The notes: generated by a model from the sequence alone, not told the origin. Positions 1 to 8,557 are shown, counted from the stretch's first letter. The stretch: 64,000 nt of DNA from Blautia schinkii DSM 10518 (GCA_000702025.1 JNKJ01000008.1:1-64000), one strand, 5' to 3'. Program-made: numbers and translations.

Positions 1-174
1 TGAAAAGATTAAAAGAAACAGATACTGAAAGATTAGTGTTACGGAAATACCTTTCTTTTTGTACGCATTAGCAGCTTTTAAAGCGGAAGAAAGATGGAAG
101 CGTGTAAAAAATCTTCGGATAGATTTTGAAATCTGGTTATCATTCTGGTTGTCTTGTGTTATACTGTTATTCAT
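1..174 (-). CDS. Transposase, N-terminal fragment (runs off window)
   Basis: An open frame starts at an ATG at 174 and stays open to base 1 (58 codons). A GGAGG-type ribosome binding site lies about 10 bases upstream, around 183-188. The peptide contains ALKAANAYKKKGISV followed by a hydrophobic FQYLFLLIF stretch, which resembles the N-terminus of DDE transposases of the IS4/ISL3-like kind common in Clostridia. This is family resemblance from memory, not a search. The catalytic DDE residues would lie outside the window, so it cannot be said whether the gene is intact. Confidence 0.55.
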   Translation of the reverse strand, partial: MNNSITQDNQNDNQISKSIRRFFTRFHLSSALKAANAYKKKGISVTLIFQYLFLLIFS

Positions 175-465
175 AGCATGAGCCTCCGGATATATGATTG
201 TTTCTAGACAACTCAATTATATCAAATCCGATGGTTTCATGCTATTTTAATGCCAGTTATTATTGAATTTTCAAGGTGCATAGGCACTTATTCAAGTGCG
301 AAGTTTGAGTTACTTTATTGTATCACGAACGCCGTTGCCGATGAAATGTCGCCGTATGAAACTTCAGTAGAAACGACACTGCTGTAACTCAACCGATATC
401 TACTTGCAGTTCTTCCCCAAAATGTTTATAATGAATGAAATGAATTTGAAAATGAAAGGAACAAC
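175..465. other. Non-coding stretch upstream of transposase and radical SAM gene
   Basis: No gene of convincing length is seen here. It holds the transposase leader and, further right, an imperfect inverted pair (gtttgagttac near 313 and gtaactcaac near 385) that could be a hairpin or part of the element's end. A TATAAT-like element (ttataatga) near 425-433 may serve the gene at 466. The outer terminal repeat of the insertion sequence cannot be defined with only one end visible. Confidence 0.3.
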
Positions 466-2334
466 ATGAGAAAACTCGCGTTAAGTGATGAAATATTATT
501 AAAGATTGATAAGTCTGCCCGTTACATCGGCAATGAGGTAAACTCGGTGATGAAGGACAGCAGCAAAGTAGATGTCCGCTTTGCCATGTGCTTTCCGGAC
601 GTGTACGAGATTGGTATGTCCCACCTTGGGATGCAGATTTTATACCACATGTTTAATAAAAGAGAGGATGTGTGGTGTGAGAGGGTATTTTCACCGTGGA
701 CAGACCTTGACAAGGTGATGCGGGAGGAGCAGGCGCCTTTGTTTGCCCTGGAATCCCAGGACCCTGTAAAGGATTTTGACTTCCTGGGTATCACAATCCA
801 GTACGAAATGTGCTATACAAATATCCTTCAGATATTAGATTTAAGCCAGATGCCATTGCTGGCTAAGGAGCGTGGAGAGGAGTACCCTATTGTTATCGGC
901 GGCGGACCCTGTGCATACAATCCTGAACCTCTGGCAGATTTCTTTGACCTGTTTTATATTGGCGAAGGGGAGACCTCCTATGATGCACTTTTTGATGCAT
1001 ATAGGGCGAACCGTAAGGCCGGGGGAACAAAAGAGGATTTTCTTTTGATGGCGGCAAACATTCCGGGAATATATGTACCTGCGTTTTATGACGTGTCGTA
1101 TAAAGAGGATGGAACAATTGCCTCTTTTAAACCAAACAGGCCAGGAGTTCCGGAAACCGTGCAGAAGCAGGTGGTAATTGATATGGAGGAAGGCTACCGT
1201 GCCATAGAAGCTCCGGTGGTTCCCTTTATCAAGGCCACTCAGGACCGCGTGACTCTGGAAATCCAGAGGGGCTGCATCAGAGGCTGCCGTTTCTGCCAGG
1301 CAGGAATGATCTACCGCCCTACAAGGGAGAGAAATGTTGAATCCTTAAAGCAGGCAGCCAGAAATATGCTGAAAAGCACGGGACATGAGGAGATTTCCCT
1401 GAGCTCCTTAAGCTCCAGTGATTATTCGGAGCTGAAAGAGCTTGTGACCTTTCTGATTGATGAGTTTAAAGAGGATGGGGTGAATATTTCCCTGCCGTCT
1501 CTTCGTATTGATTCCTTTGCCCTGGACGTTATGAGCAAGGTACAGGATATCCGTAAGAGTAGTCTGACCTTTGCTCCGGAGGCCGGCTCCCAGCGTCTGC
1601 GTGATGTAATCAACAAGGGACTTACTGAGGAGGATATATTAAAAGGTGCAGGCGATGCTTTCCGCGGGGGATGGAACCGTGTGAAGCTGTACTTCATGCT
1701 TGGTTTGCCTACGGAGACAGAGGATGACATGAAGGGCATTGCCCACTTGGCCGAAAGGATTGCCGAGGAATATTATGAAATCCCCAAGGACCAGAGAAAT
1801 GGTAAGGTACAGATTGTGGTAAGTACCTCTTTCTTTGTGCCGAAGCCTTTTACGCCTTTCCAGTGGGCTTCCATGTACAGAGAGGAGGACTTCATTGCCA
1901 AAGCCAAGGTAGTGAAAGAGGAAATCCGTGCCCAGTTAAACCAGAGAAGTATTAAGTATAACTGGCATGAGCCGGATGTCACAATTCTGGAAGGCTTCCT
2001 TGCCCGGGGCGACCGCCGCTGCGGACAGGTGATCAAGGCTGCTTATGAAAAGGGTGCGCTCTATGATGCCTGGTCAGAATCCTTCCGGTATGACATATGG
2101 AAAGAAGCGTTCAAGGAAACAGACGTGGATTTGGATTACTATACGCTGCGCGAGAGAAGTACGGATGAAATCCTTCCCTGGGACTTTATCGACGCAGGTG
2201 TGTCAAAGAAGTTCCTGATCCGGGAATGGGACCAGGCGAAAAATGAAATTGTGACGCCGAATTGCCGTCAGAAATGCTCCGGCTGCGGAGTGAAACGTTA
2301 TGGAGGAGGTGTGTGCTGTGAAGGTCAGAATTAA
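466..2334 (+). CDS. B12-binding-type radical SAM protein (TIGR03960 family)
   Basis: This 622-residue protein has an N-terminal Rossmann-like region of the cobalamin-binding type, then a radical SAM core with the CxxxCxxC cluster at C270, C274 and C277 (RGCIRGCRFCQAG). A further cysteine cluster lies near the C-terminus (CRQKCSGCGVKRYGGGVC), probably a second metal site. Family members sit beside a DUF2344 protein and RNase G in Clostridia, exactly as here, and may modify RNA or a ribosomal component; the reaction is not known. The start ATG is preceded by AAAGGA. The end overlaps the next gene by 17 bases, so translation is likely coupled. Confidence 0.88.
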   Translation: MRKLALSDEILLKIDKSARYIGNEVNSVMKDSSKVDVRFAMCFPDVYEIGMSHLGMQILYHMFNKREDVWCERVFSPWTDLDKVMREEQAPLFALESQDPVKDFDFLGITIQYEMCYTNILQILDLSQMPLLAKERGEEYPIVIGGGPCAYNPEPLADFFDLFYIGEGETSYDALFDAYRANRKAGGTKEDFLLMAANIPGIYVPAFYDVSYKEDGTIASFKPNRPGVPETVQKQVVIDMEEGYRAIEAPVVPFIKATQDRVTLEIQRGCIRGCRFCQAGMIYRPTRERNVESLKQAARNMLKSTGHEEISLSSLSSSDYSELKELVTFLIDEFKEDGVNISLPSLRIDSFALDVMSKVQDIRKSSLTFAPEAGSQRLRDVINKGLTEEDILKGAGDAFRGGWNRVKLYFMLGLPTETEDDMKGIAHLAERIAEEYYEIPKDQRNGKVQIVVSTSFFVPKPFTPFQWASMYREEDFIAKAKVVKEEIRAQLNQRSIKYNWHEPDVTILEGFLARGDRRCGQVIKAAYEKGALYDAWSESFRYDIWKEAFKETDVDLDYYTLRERSTDEILPWDFIDAGVSKKFLIREWDQAKNEIVTPNCRQKCSGCGVKRYGGGVCCEGQN

Positions 2335-3025
2335 ATTTGAAAAATTAGGTGCCATGAAATTCATAGGACACTTAGATACCATGCGTTATTTCCAAAAAGC
2401 AATCCGCAGAGCCGGACTGCCCATCGCTTATTCTGGAGGCTACAGCCCGCATATGATCATGTCCTTTGCAGCTCCCCTGGGCGTCGGAACCACAAGTCTG
2501 GGAGAATATTTTGATATGGAGCTCACAGAGACAGTGCCCACTACAGAAATTGCAAACAGACTAAATGCGGCCATGGTGGAGGGCTTCCGTGTACTCAGCG
2601 CCCGCCAGGTAGAGGACGGGAAAGCCAGCAAAGCCATGTCTCTGGTCGCTGCTGCGGATTATCTGGTGGAGTTCCGTGACGGAAAAGAGCCGGATGTGGA
2701 GTGGCGGACGAAAATCCAGGAGTTTCTGGACCAGCCGGAGATTCTTGTGACAAAGAAAACGAAACGAAGTGAAAAGCAGGTGAATATCCGTCCGTATATT
2801 TACAAGATGGAGCTTCAGGGCGAAAAGATTTTTCTGAAGCTTGCGTCTGCCAGTGCGAACTATACAAAACCGGAAATGGTAACGGACACCTTCTTTGCCT
2901 GGCTTGGGACGGAGCTTGCGCCGTTTGCTTATATGGTGCAGAGACTGGAGGTTTACGGAGATGTGGGCGAAGAGAATGCGCCTGTATTTGTGAGTTTAGA
3001 GGCAATGGGTGAGGAAGTTGAGTAA
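2318..3025 (+). CDS. DUF2344 (TIGR03936) radical-SAM-linked protein
   Basis: This 235-residue protein begins MKVRIKFEKLGAMKFIGHLD, the typical opening of the family that accompanies TIGR03960 radical SAM proteins and is fused to them in some bacteria. I chose the GTG at 2318 because GGAGGAGG at 2302-2309 sits at the right distance; an in-frame ATG at 2300 overlaps that site. It overlaps the upstream gene by 17 bases and the downstream RNase G gene by another 17, so the three are a coupled operon. A role as partner of the radical SAM enzyme is inferred from this constant pairing. Confidence 0.85.
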   Translation: MKVRIKFEKLGAMKFIGHLDTMRYFQKAIRRAGLPIAYSGGYSPHMIMSFAAPLGVGTTSLGEYFDMELTETVPTTEIANRLNAAMVEGFRVLSARQVEDGKASKAMSLVAAADYLVEFRDGKEPDVEWRTKIQEFLDQPEILVTKKTKRSEKQVNIRPYIYKMELQGEKIFLKLASASANYTKPEMVTDTFFAWLGTELAPFAYMVQRLEVYGDVGEENAPVFVSLEAMGEEVE

Positions 3026-4226
3026 GCTGATTATTTCCGCAATGGAAGTGAAGGGCAGGGAGTGCGTCGTCTGTTGTCTGGCTGAGGAAGGGCAGGTAAT
3101 GGAACTGCGCGTGGAGCCACTGGGTAAGAGGTCAAGCCTTGGAAATATCTATATGGGCCAGGTGGAAAATCTGGCATCCAATATCCAGGCTGCATTTGTA
3201 CAGATTGCTCCGGGAGAACGGTGTTATTTCCCTTTGTCGGAAGCAGAGCATGTGATTTATGCATCCGGCAGAAAAGGAAACAGTGCGCTGCGCCCGGGAG
3301 ATGAGATTCTGGTGCAGGTGAGCAGGGATGCAATGAAAGGGAAGCTTCCTGCGGTTACCTCGAACCTGAATTTTACAGGAAAGTATTTGGTTTTGACGAC
3401 CGGGGAGAAAAAGTTCGGACTTTCCAACAAGCTTTGCAAGGACGACAGAAGCCGCCTGAGCAAGTGGCTGGAAGAGGAAGCGGCCCGGCCGGAAAAGGAA
3501 TACGGACTGATTGTGAGAACAAATGCCGCGGACGCTTCAAAGGATGAGATTATGCGGGAGCTTGCTTATCTCAGGAGCCAGTATGTCAAAACTGTGGTGA
3601 ATGGGAGAAGCCGTACCTGCTTCAGCCTGTTATACGAGACAGAGCCTTTTTATATGGAGGCTGTCCGTGATGTGTACAGCAGAGATTTAGAGGAAATCGT
3701 GACGGATGTGCCGGAAATCCGGGACAGGATTGCAGCCTATTTGGAGGAAATCAGCCCGGAGGAGACGGGGAAGGTACGGTTTTATGACGATGGCCTGCTG
3801 CCTTTGTACAAGCTTTACCGCATAGAGACCGCTTTGGAGGAAATCCAGCGGGAAAAGATATGGCTGAACAGCGGAGGTTTTCTCGTGATTCAGCAGACAG
3901 AGGCTTTTGTGTCCATAGATGTGAACAGTGGGAAGTTCACAGGCAGAAAAAAGGCGGAGGAAACGTACCGAAAGATTAATTTGGAAGCGGCCAGGGAGAT
4001 TGCGAGACAGCTCCGGCTTCGGAATCTGTCTGGGATTATCCTGATAGATTTCATAAATATGGAAAATCCGGACCATCAGGACGAATTGTTCCATGTGCTG
4101 CAGAAGCTCCTTCGCAAGGACCCGGTGAAGGGAAAAGCGGTGGATATTACCCCGCTTCATATATTAGAAATGACAAGAAAAAAGGTCCGCAGACCTGTGA
4201 TAGAGGATTTAAGGGAATTAGAATAA
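3009..4226 (+). CDS. rng: Ribonuclease E/G family protein (RNase G-like), short form
   Basis: This endoribonuclease family acts in mRNA decay and rRNA maturation. The 405-residue protein has an N-terminal S1-like RNA-binding part (SSLGNIYMGQV...NIQAAFVQI) and the catalytic DNase I-like part with the two metal-binding aspartates in FVSIDVNSGKFTG and GIILIDFINM. It stops soon after EMTRKKVRRP, where E. coli RNase G/E continue to a zinc-link CPxC and a dimerising small domain; these are absent. A GTG start at 3009 overlaps the previous gene. The next TTG at 3018 would have its ribosome binding site too close. Confidence 0.85.
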   Translation: MRKLSKLIISAMEVKGRECVVCCLAEEGQVMELRVEPLGKRSSLGNIYMGQVENLASNIQAAFVQIAPGERCYFPLSEAEHVIYASGRKGNSALRPGDEILVQVSRDAMKGKLPAVTSNLNFTGKYLVLTTGEKKFGLSNKLCKDDRSRLSKWLEEEAARPEKEYGLIVRTNAADASKDEIMRELAYLRSQYVKTVVNGRSRTCFSLLYETEPFYMEAVRDVYSRDLEEIVTDVPEIRDRIAAYLEEISPEETGKVRFYDDGLLPLYKLYRIETALEEIQREKIWLNSGGFLVIQQTEAFVSIDVNSGKFTGRKKAEETYRKINLEAAREIARQLRLRNLSGIILIDFINMENPDHQDELFHVLQKLLRKDPVKGKAVDITPLHILEMTRKKVRRPVIEDLRELE

Positions 4227-4264
4227 TTGATTATAAAATATACTAAAATCAGGAGGGAATTACA

Positions 4265-4630
4265 ATGATTAAGTTTGCACATTTTAACTTTAATGTTTTG
4301 GATTTGGAAAAGAGCCTGAAATTTTATAAGGATGCTCTTGGGCTGGAGCCGGTAAGGGAGAAGAATGCAGGGGATGGTTCCTTTAAGCTGGTCTATCTGG
4401 GGGATAGAGAGACGGATTTCCAGTTGGAGCTTACCTGGCTTCGGGACAGAAAAGAGCCTTATAATTTAGGCGAGTGCGAGTTCCATCTTGCTTTTGTTAC
4501 GGATAAGTATGAGGAATTTCACAAACGCCATGAAGAGATGGGCTGTATTGTATTTGAAAATCCGGGCATGGGGATTTATTTTATCACAGATCCGGATGGA
4601 TATTGGATTGAGATTGTACCTGCAAAATAG
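4265..4630 (+). CDS. VOC family protein, glyoxalase I-like
   Basis: A 121-residue single vicinal-oxygen-chelate protein with the paired beta-alpha-beta-beta-beta pattern. It opens FAHFNFNVLDLEKSLKFYKD, and candidate metal ligands are the His in the first strand, Glu in LELTW, His in FHLAFVTD and Glu in WIEIVP. This set fits lactoylglutathione lyase (methylglyoxal detoxification). Many Clostridia lack glutathione, so the true thiol or substrate is uncertain. AGGAGG lies just upstream of the ATG. A hairpin without a T-run (4634-4660, CTGCAAGT...ACTTGCAG) follows the gene. Confidence 0.8.
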   Translation: MIKFAHFNFNVLDLEKSLKFYKDALGLEPVREKNAGDGSFKLVYLGDRETDFQLELTWLRDRKEPYNLGECEFHLAFVTDKYEEFHKRHEEMGCIVFENPGMGIYFITDPDGYWIEIVPAK

Positions 4631-4699
4631 TATCTGCAAGTTATCACGTGTCACTTGCAGTAAGCGCGCAGACGTGTACTTGGTATTTAGGAGGGGAAA

Positions 4700-5764
4700 A
4701 TGAAGAGGGGTAAATCTGTTTTAAAGGCAATCGGCGTAATTTTAGGCATACTGATACTGGTTCTGGCGGCCGGGGTGGCATATCTCACAATCCGGGAATA
4801 CCGTCCGGATGCGGAAGAGAAGATTGATTACCAGGGAGGCAGCAGACAGCTCGAAAAAGGCAGCAGTTTATCAGTTCTTACCTTTAATACCGGATATGGC
4901 GGTTTAGACGCCTCAGAGGACTTTTTTATGGACGGTGGCAAGGAGGTTAGGCCGGATAACAAGGAACAGGTAGAGGATAATATTGCCGGAATCACTAAGG
5001 TTTTGCAGGAGAATGAGAGTGATGTTTATTTTCTCCAGGAGGTAGACAGGAATTCCAAGAGGTCTTATTATATAGACGAAATGGAAGCATATGAGCAGGC
5101 ACTGGGGCTGAATGGTGCCTTTGCCTGTAATTTCAAATGCGATTATGTGCCCTATCCCCTGCCGCCTATCGGTAAGGTGGAAAGCGGGCTGGTTTCTTTA
5201 AGTAATTATCAGGTGTCGGACGCGAAAAGAATTTCACTTCCGGAATCCTTTACATGGCCTGTTAAAACCTGTAACCTGAAGCGGTGTATGCTGGAAACGC
5301 GGCTGCCTATAGAGGACAGCGAGAAAGAGCTTGTTCTCATTAACTTCCACCTGGAAGCATATGATGACGGTGAAGGGAAAATCGCCCAGAGCAAAATGCT
5401 TGCGGACAAGCTTGCTCAGGAATACGAAAAGGGAAACTATGTCATTGCCGGAGGAGATTTCAACCAGACCTTTGAGATGCTTGGAGACAAATATCCGAGG
5501 ATAGAGGAAAAGGGATGGGCCCCGGGGATTATTTCCCAGGACAGCCTGCCGGAGCACTTTTCTTTCGCAGTAGACGATTCCTATCCGACCTGCCGTTTGC
5601 TGAATCAGCCATATACAGGCGACTATGAGACTTCTCAGGTTTATGTGCTGGATGGCTTCATTGTGTCGGATAATCTGACGGTGGAAGAAGTGAAGGTGAT
5701 GAATGAAGAGTTCCAGTATTCGGATCACCAGCCGGTGAGACTTCAGGTGAAGCTGGGCGATTAA
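4700..5764 (+). CDS. Membrane-anchored endonuclease/exonuclease/phosphatase family protein
   Basis: A 354-residue protein with one N-terminal transmembrane segment (about residues 8-30) that places the catalytic domain outside the membrane. The domain shows the EEP family motifs in order: LTFNTGYG, FLQEVDRN, INFHLEAY, IAGGDFNQT and YSDHQPV, covering metal-binding Asn/Glu, the catalytic His/Asp pair and the final Asp-His. Family members cleave phosphodiesters in nucleic acids, phosphoinositides or sphingomyelin; the substrate here is unknown. GGAGGGG lies 5 bases before the ATG. Confidence 0.8.
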   Translation: MKRGKSVLKAIGVILGILILVLAAGVAYLTIREYRPDAEEKIDYQGGSRQLEKGSSLSVLTFNTGYGGLDASEDFFMDGGKEVRPDNKEQVEDNIAGITKVLQENESDVYFLQEVDRNSKRSYYIDEMEAYEQALGLNGAFACNFKCDYVPYPLPPIGKVESGLVSLSNYQVSDAKRISLPESFTWPVKTCNLKRCMLETRLPIEDSEKELVLINFHLEAYDDGEGKIAQSKMLADKLAQEYEKGNYVIAGGDFNQTFEMLGDKYPRIEEKGWAPGIISQDSLPEHFSFAVDDSYPTCRLLNQPYTGDYETSQVYVLDGFIVSDNLTVEEVKVMNEEFQYSDHQPVRLQVKLGD

Positions 5765-5854
5765 TTTCGCTGGGTTTGAAAAAAGTCAAATTTGAAGGTA
5801 CCAAATTTTACTATCTTTTTATGCATAATTACCATATTATTCCGGAACGAAATG

Positions 5855-5863
5855 TGCTATAAT
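5855..5863 (+). promoter_or_regulatory. Extended -10 promoter element
   Basis: TGCTATAAT at 5855-5863, about 50 bases before the TTG start of the coiled-coil gene. The -35 region is weak (ATTATTC), which is usual when an extended TG is present. Confidence 0.45.
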
Positions 5864-5913
5864 TTACAAATGGTTAATGTGGATGGTTGAGGGCTAAAGA
5901 AAGGAGCAGACAT

Positions 5914-6693
5914 TTGAACTTAGACCAGAAATTTGACTTGATTTTAAATGAATTACAAAAGACAAATTCCCGGCTGGATGGGATTAAAAATACGGTTTCT
6001 GTGATGAGACAGGACATTGCAGAGATGAAAACAGAGCAGACTGTGATGAAGCAGGATATCGCAGAAATAAAGACAGAACAAGCTGTGATGAAGCAGGATA
6101 TCGCAGAAATAAAGGCAGAACAAGCTGTGATGAAGCAGGATATCGCAGAAATAAAGGCAGAACAAGCTGTGATGAAGCAGGATATCGCAGAAATAAAGGC
6201 AGAACAAGCTGTGATGAAGCAGGATATCGCAGAAATAAAGGCAGAACAAGCTGTGATGAAGCAGGATATCGCAGAAATAAAGGCAGAACAAGCTGTAATG
6301 AAGCAGGATATCACAGAAATAAAAGCTGAGCAGGCTGTAGTGAAGCGAGAAATTGCAGAGATAAAGACAGAGCAGGCAGTAATGAGGCAGGATATCACAG
6401 AAATAAAGGCTGAGCAAGCAGTAATGAGACAAGATATCACAGGGATAAAGGCTGAGCAGACAATAATGAGGCAAGATATCGCAGATACTAAGGAAGAACT
6501 GCATCTGATTCGGATTTTGGTGGAAGAGGACATACATAAGCATATCAATGTCGTTGCAGAAGGACATGCAATTGTTTTGAGACGACTTGCTGAAATGCAT
6601 GAGATGTATGAGAGATACGAGAAGCTCACATTGAATGTAGAGGTTCACAATATACAAATAAAGGAAATCCAGCATAAGCTATCAATAGCATAG
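5914..6693 (+). CDS. Coiled-coil protein built of 14-residue repeats
   Basis: A 259-residue protein of unknown function, almost entirely alpha-helical and charged. The centre is about eleven tandem copies of a 14-residue unit, consensus DIAEIKAEQAVMKQ (residues about 34-187), two heptads per unit, so a long rod-like coiled coil is expected. There is no signal peptide or membrane segment. I start it at TTG 5914 because AAGGAG at 5900-5905 is correctly spaced; the frame is also open back to a TTG at 5887 without such a site. Similar short coiled-coil proteins are common in Lachnospiraceae. A terminator follows. No function is claimed. Confidence 0.7.
   Translation: MNLDQKFDLILNELQKTNSRLDGIKNTVSVMRQDIAEMKTEQTVMKQDIAEIKTEQAVMKQDIAEIKAEQAVMKQDIAEIKAEQAVMKQDIAEIKAEQAVMKQDIAEIKAEQAVMKQDIAEIKAEQAVMKQDITEIKAEQAVVKREIAEIKTEQAVMRQDITEIKAEQAVMRQDITGIKAEQTIMRQDIADTKEELHLIRILVEEDIHKHINVVAEGHAIVLRRLAEMHEMYERYEKLTLNVEVHNIQIKEIQHKLSIA
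6013..6474 (+). repeat. In-frame 42-bp tandem repeat array
   Basis: Eleven consecutive 42-base units, with a degenerate twelfth after them. The middle five are identical at protein level and nearly so in DNA (each contains gatatcgcagaaataaagg), while the outer units have diverged. The period is a multiple of three, so gain or loss of units would keep the frame. Confidence 0.92.
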
Positions 6694-6704
6694 TACAGAA
6701 CTGA

Positions 6705-6753
6705 CAAAAAAGAAGTGCGGCAAACCATGAATCGTTTGTGTACTTCTTTTTTT
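6705..6753 (+). terminator. Rho-independent terminator
   Basis: AAAAAGAAGTGCGGCAAAC pairs with GTTTGTGTACTTCTTTTTTT around an 8-base loop, giving a hairpin with an internal mismatch and T-runs on both sides. It ends the coiled-coil gene and resembles the terminator at 8017-8071. Confidence 0.8.
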
Positions 6754-6855
6754 GCCCCCACTTATTTTAATCCTACAAATCTAAAACCTTTGTTGCGAAA
6801 CCCCACAATGCTATGATACGATTAATTCATAGCAGGAATGGGGTGCGAAGATGAT

Positions 6856-8019
6856 ATGGCAATGTTTTTAAACAGTATAGTTCCTTTTGAATCCTATAAA
6901 GAGACAGTCTCTGACACATATTTTGTAGATAAATCCCTGCTGTTAAGAGAACTTATGCCTGCGCTCGGGCGGAAGAACAGATATTTCTGCATAACAAGAC
7001 CGCGTAGATTCGGCAAGAGTGTCATGGCAAATATGGTGGGTGCCTTTTTCGGAAAAGCGGTAGATGCACGTGCTTTATTTGATAAACTTAAAATTTCTGC
7101 CGATAAAGATTATGCCGCCCATCTGAACAAGTATAATGTGATTTTTATTGACTTCAGCAAAATGCCGGAGAACTGTGATTCTTATCAGGCATACATTACG
7201 CGCATTACAGAGAACCTTAAGGGTGATTTACTGCAGGCATATCCGGAGCTTAAGCTTGACAGGGATAAGCCAGTCTGGGATATGTTTTTGAATGTTTTTC
7301 AGGAGACAAGAGACAGGTTTATCTTTGTGATGGATGAATGGGATGCGGTGTTTCATCAATCTTTTATTTCACAGGATATGCAGAAGGAATATCTGTTGTT
7401 TTTGAAAAATCTGCTGAAGGACCAGGTATATGTGGAGCTTGCTTATATGACCGGTGTGCTGCCCATTGCAAAATACTCCAGTGGTTCAGAATTAAACATG
7501 TTCCTGGAGTACGATATGGCTACGAAGAAAAAATTCAGTGAATATTTTGGATTTTTGGATTATGAGGTAGCGGAGCTTTTTGACATATACCAGACAGTAA
7601 CTGAGAAACCGGAGATTTCCATAGAGGATTTAAGGCTTTGGTATGATGGTTATTATACTGCTGGCGGAAATTGCATATATAATCCAAGGTCTATCGTCTG
7701 TGCATTGACAGATAATGAATTAGCTAATTACTGGACGAGCTCAGGACCTTATGATGAGATTTTTTACTATATTCGAAATAATATCGAGGCTGTACGGGAT
7801 GACCTTGTATTAATGGCTGCCGGAGAGGGCGTGAATGCCGAAATCCAGAATTTCGCAGCAGTCTCTATGGAGCTTAATTCAAAAGATGAGATATATTCAG
7901 CGATGGTCGTGTATGGACTTCTGACATATATAGATGGAAAGGTATTTATACCAAACAGAGAAATCATGGAGCAGTTTAAGAAGCTTTTGATGTCAAAGAT
8001 TTCTGAATTGAAAAACTAA
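6856..8019 (+). CDS. AAA-ATPase-like protein (PF09820 type) lacking the C-terminal nuclease domain
   Basis: A 387-residue protein opening MAMFLNSIVPFESY, the standard start of AAA-ATPase_like/DUF1703 proteins. It has a Walker A variant (RPRRFGKS), a Walker B (FIFVMDEWDAVF) and the usual RLWYDGY motif region. Full family members are about 520-570 residues and end in a PD-(D/E)XK nuclease-like domain (PDDEXK_9). Here the frame ends at ISELKN directly before a terminator, so that domain is missing and the protein is probably a truncated derivative or a naturally short form. Start 6856 is preferred; the frame also opens at ATG 6838, which has a poorly placed ribosome binding site. Confidence 0.78.
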   Translation: MAMFLNSIVPFESYKETVSDTYFVDKSLLLRELMPALGRKNRYFCITRPRRFGKSVMANMVGAFFGKAVDARALFDKLKISADKDYAAHLNKYNVIFIDFSKMPENCDSYQAYITRITENLKGDLLQAYPELKLDRDKPVWDMFLNVFQETRDRFIFVMDEWDAVFHQSFISQDMQKEYLLFLKNLLKDQVYVELAYMTGVLPIAKYSSGSELNMFLEYDMATKKKFSEYFGFLDYEVAELFDIYQTVTEKPEISIEDLRLWYDGYYTAGGNCIYNPRSIVCALTDNELANYWTSSGPYDEIFYYIRNNIEAVRDDLVLMAAGEGVNAEIQNFAAVSMELNSKDEIYSAMVVYGLLTYIDGKVFIPNREIMEQFKKLLMSKISELKN

Positions 8020-8071
8020 AAAGAAGTGTTGCAGACTATAAATATACATTGTCTGTGCACTTCTTTTTTTG
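8017..8071 (+). terminator. Rho-independent terminator
   Basis: GAAGTGTTGCAGAC and GTCTGTGCACTTC form a stem with A-rich and T-rich flanks (TTCTTTTTTT). It overlaps the stop codon of the ATPase-like gene. Its sequence is related to the terminator before that gene. Confidence 0.82.
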
Positions 8072-8130
8072 TTTTATCTTACCGGGGGAATTTTGCAGGA
8101 GAAATTATTATAGTAAAACGTCGCGCCATC

Positions 8131-8159
8131 TTGACACATTCTTCCACGTCTGCTATTAT
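8131..8159 (+). promoter_or_regulatory. Promoter of the PadR operon
   Basis: TTGACA at 8131-8136 and TATTAT at 8154-8159 are separated by exactly 17 bases. The -10 element abuts the putative PadR operator, so repressor binding would block it. Confidence 0.75.
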
Positions 8160-8188
8160 ATAGATAACCAATATATAGATTATCTATA
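8159..8188 (+). promoter_or_regulatory. Putative PadR operator (TATAGAT palindrome)
   Basis: TATAGATTATCTATA at 8174-8188 is a near-perfect 15-base palindrome, with another half site TATAGATA at 8159-8166. It lies between the -10 element and the ribosome binding site of the padR gene. PadR proteins commonly bind AT-rich palindromes of this kind and repress their own operon; binding here is inferred. Confidence 0.55.
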
Positions 8189-8206
8189 CATGAGGAGGTG
8201 AAAATC

Positions 8207-8557
8207 ATGTCAGAGAAACAGATAGACAAAAGCCTGCAGTCAGGGAGCACGACTTTACTGCTCCTGCAGCTTCTTTCAGAAAAGGAGATGTATGGCTATG
8301 AGATGATTGAGACACTGAGAGAAAGGTCCTCGAATGTGTTTCAATTAAAGGCCGGAACGCTTTATCCGCTCCTTCATTCCCTGGAGGAGAAAGGATGCCT
8401 GGAATCCTATGAAAAGGAAGCATTCGGTAAAGTCCGCAAGTATTACCAGATTACCCGTGAGGGCAGGAAACATCTGGAGTCCAAAAAGAAAGAGTGGGAC
8501 ACATACCAGACCGCTGTAAGCAAGGTGTTGGGAGGTGCTCTTTATGGATGTACCTGA
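8207..8557 (+). CDS. PadR family transcriptional regulator
   Basis: A 116-residue winged-helix regulator with the PadR signature: LLLLQLLSEKEMYGYEMIETL, then LKAGTLYPLLHSLEEKGCLE and the RKYYQITREGRKHL wing. It starts at ATG 8207, preceded by AGGAGGTG at 8193-8200. The stop lies inside the next gene, so it is translationally coupled to the first of three membrane proteins. PadR next to genes with an N-terminal HAAS/DUF1700-type prefix is a recurrent pairing in Firmicutes, where the regulator usually represses in the absence of an envelope or small-molecule cue. The ligand cannot be told from the sequence. Confidence 0.9.
   Translation: MSEKQIDKSLQSGSTTLLLLQLLSEKEMYGYEMIETLRERSSNVFQLKAGTLYPLLHSLEEKGCLESYEKEAFGKVRKYYQITREGRKHLESKKKEWDTYQTAVSKVLGGALYGCT

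Noticed and set aside
5874..6675. Long minus-strand reading frames opposite the coiled-coil gene
   Set aside because: They exist only because the 42-base repeat keeps a second frame open. Their translations are Cys/Ser/Ile-rich repeats with no ribosome binding site.
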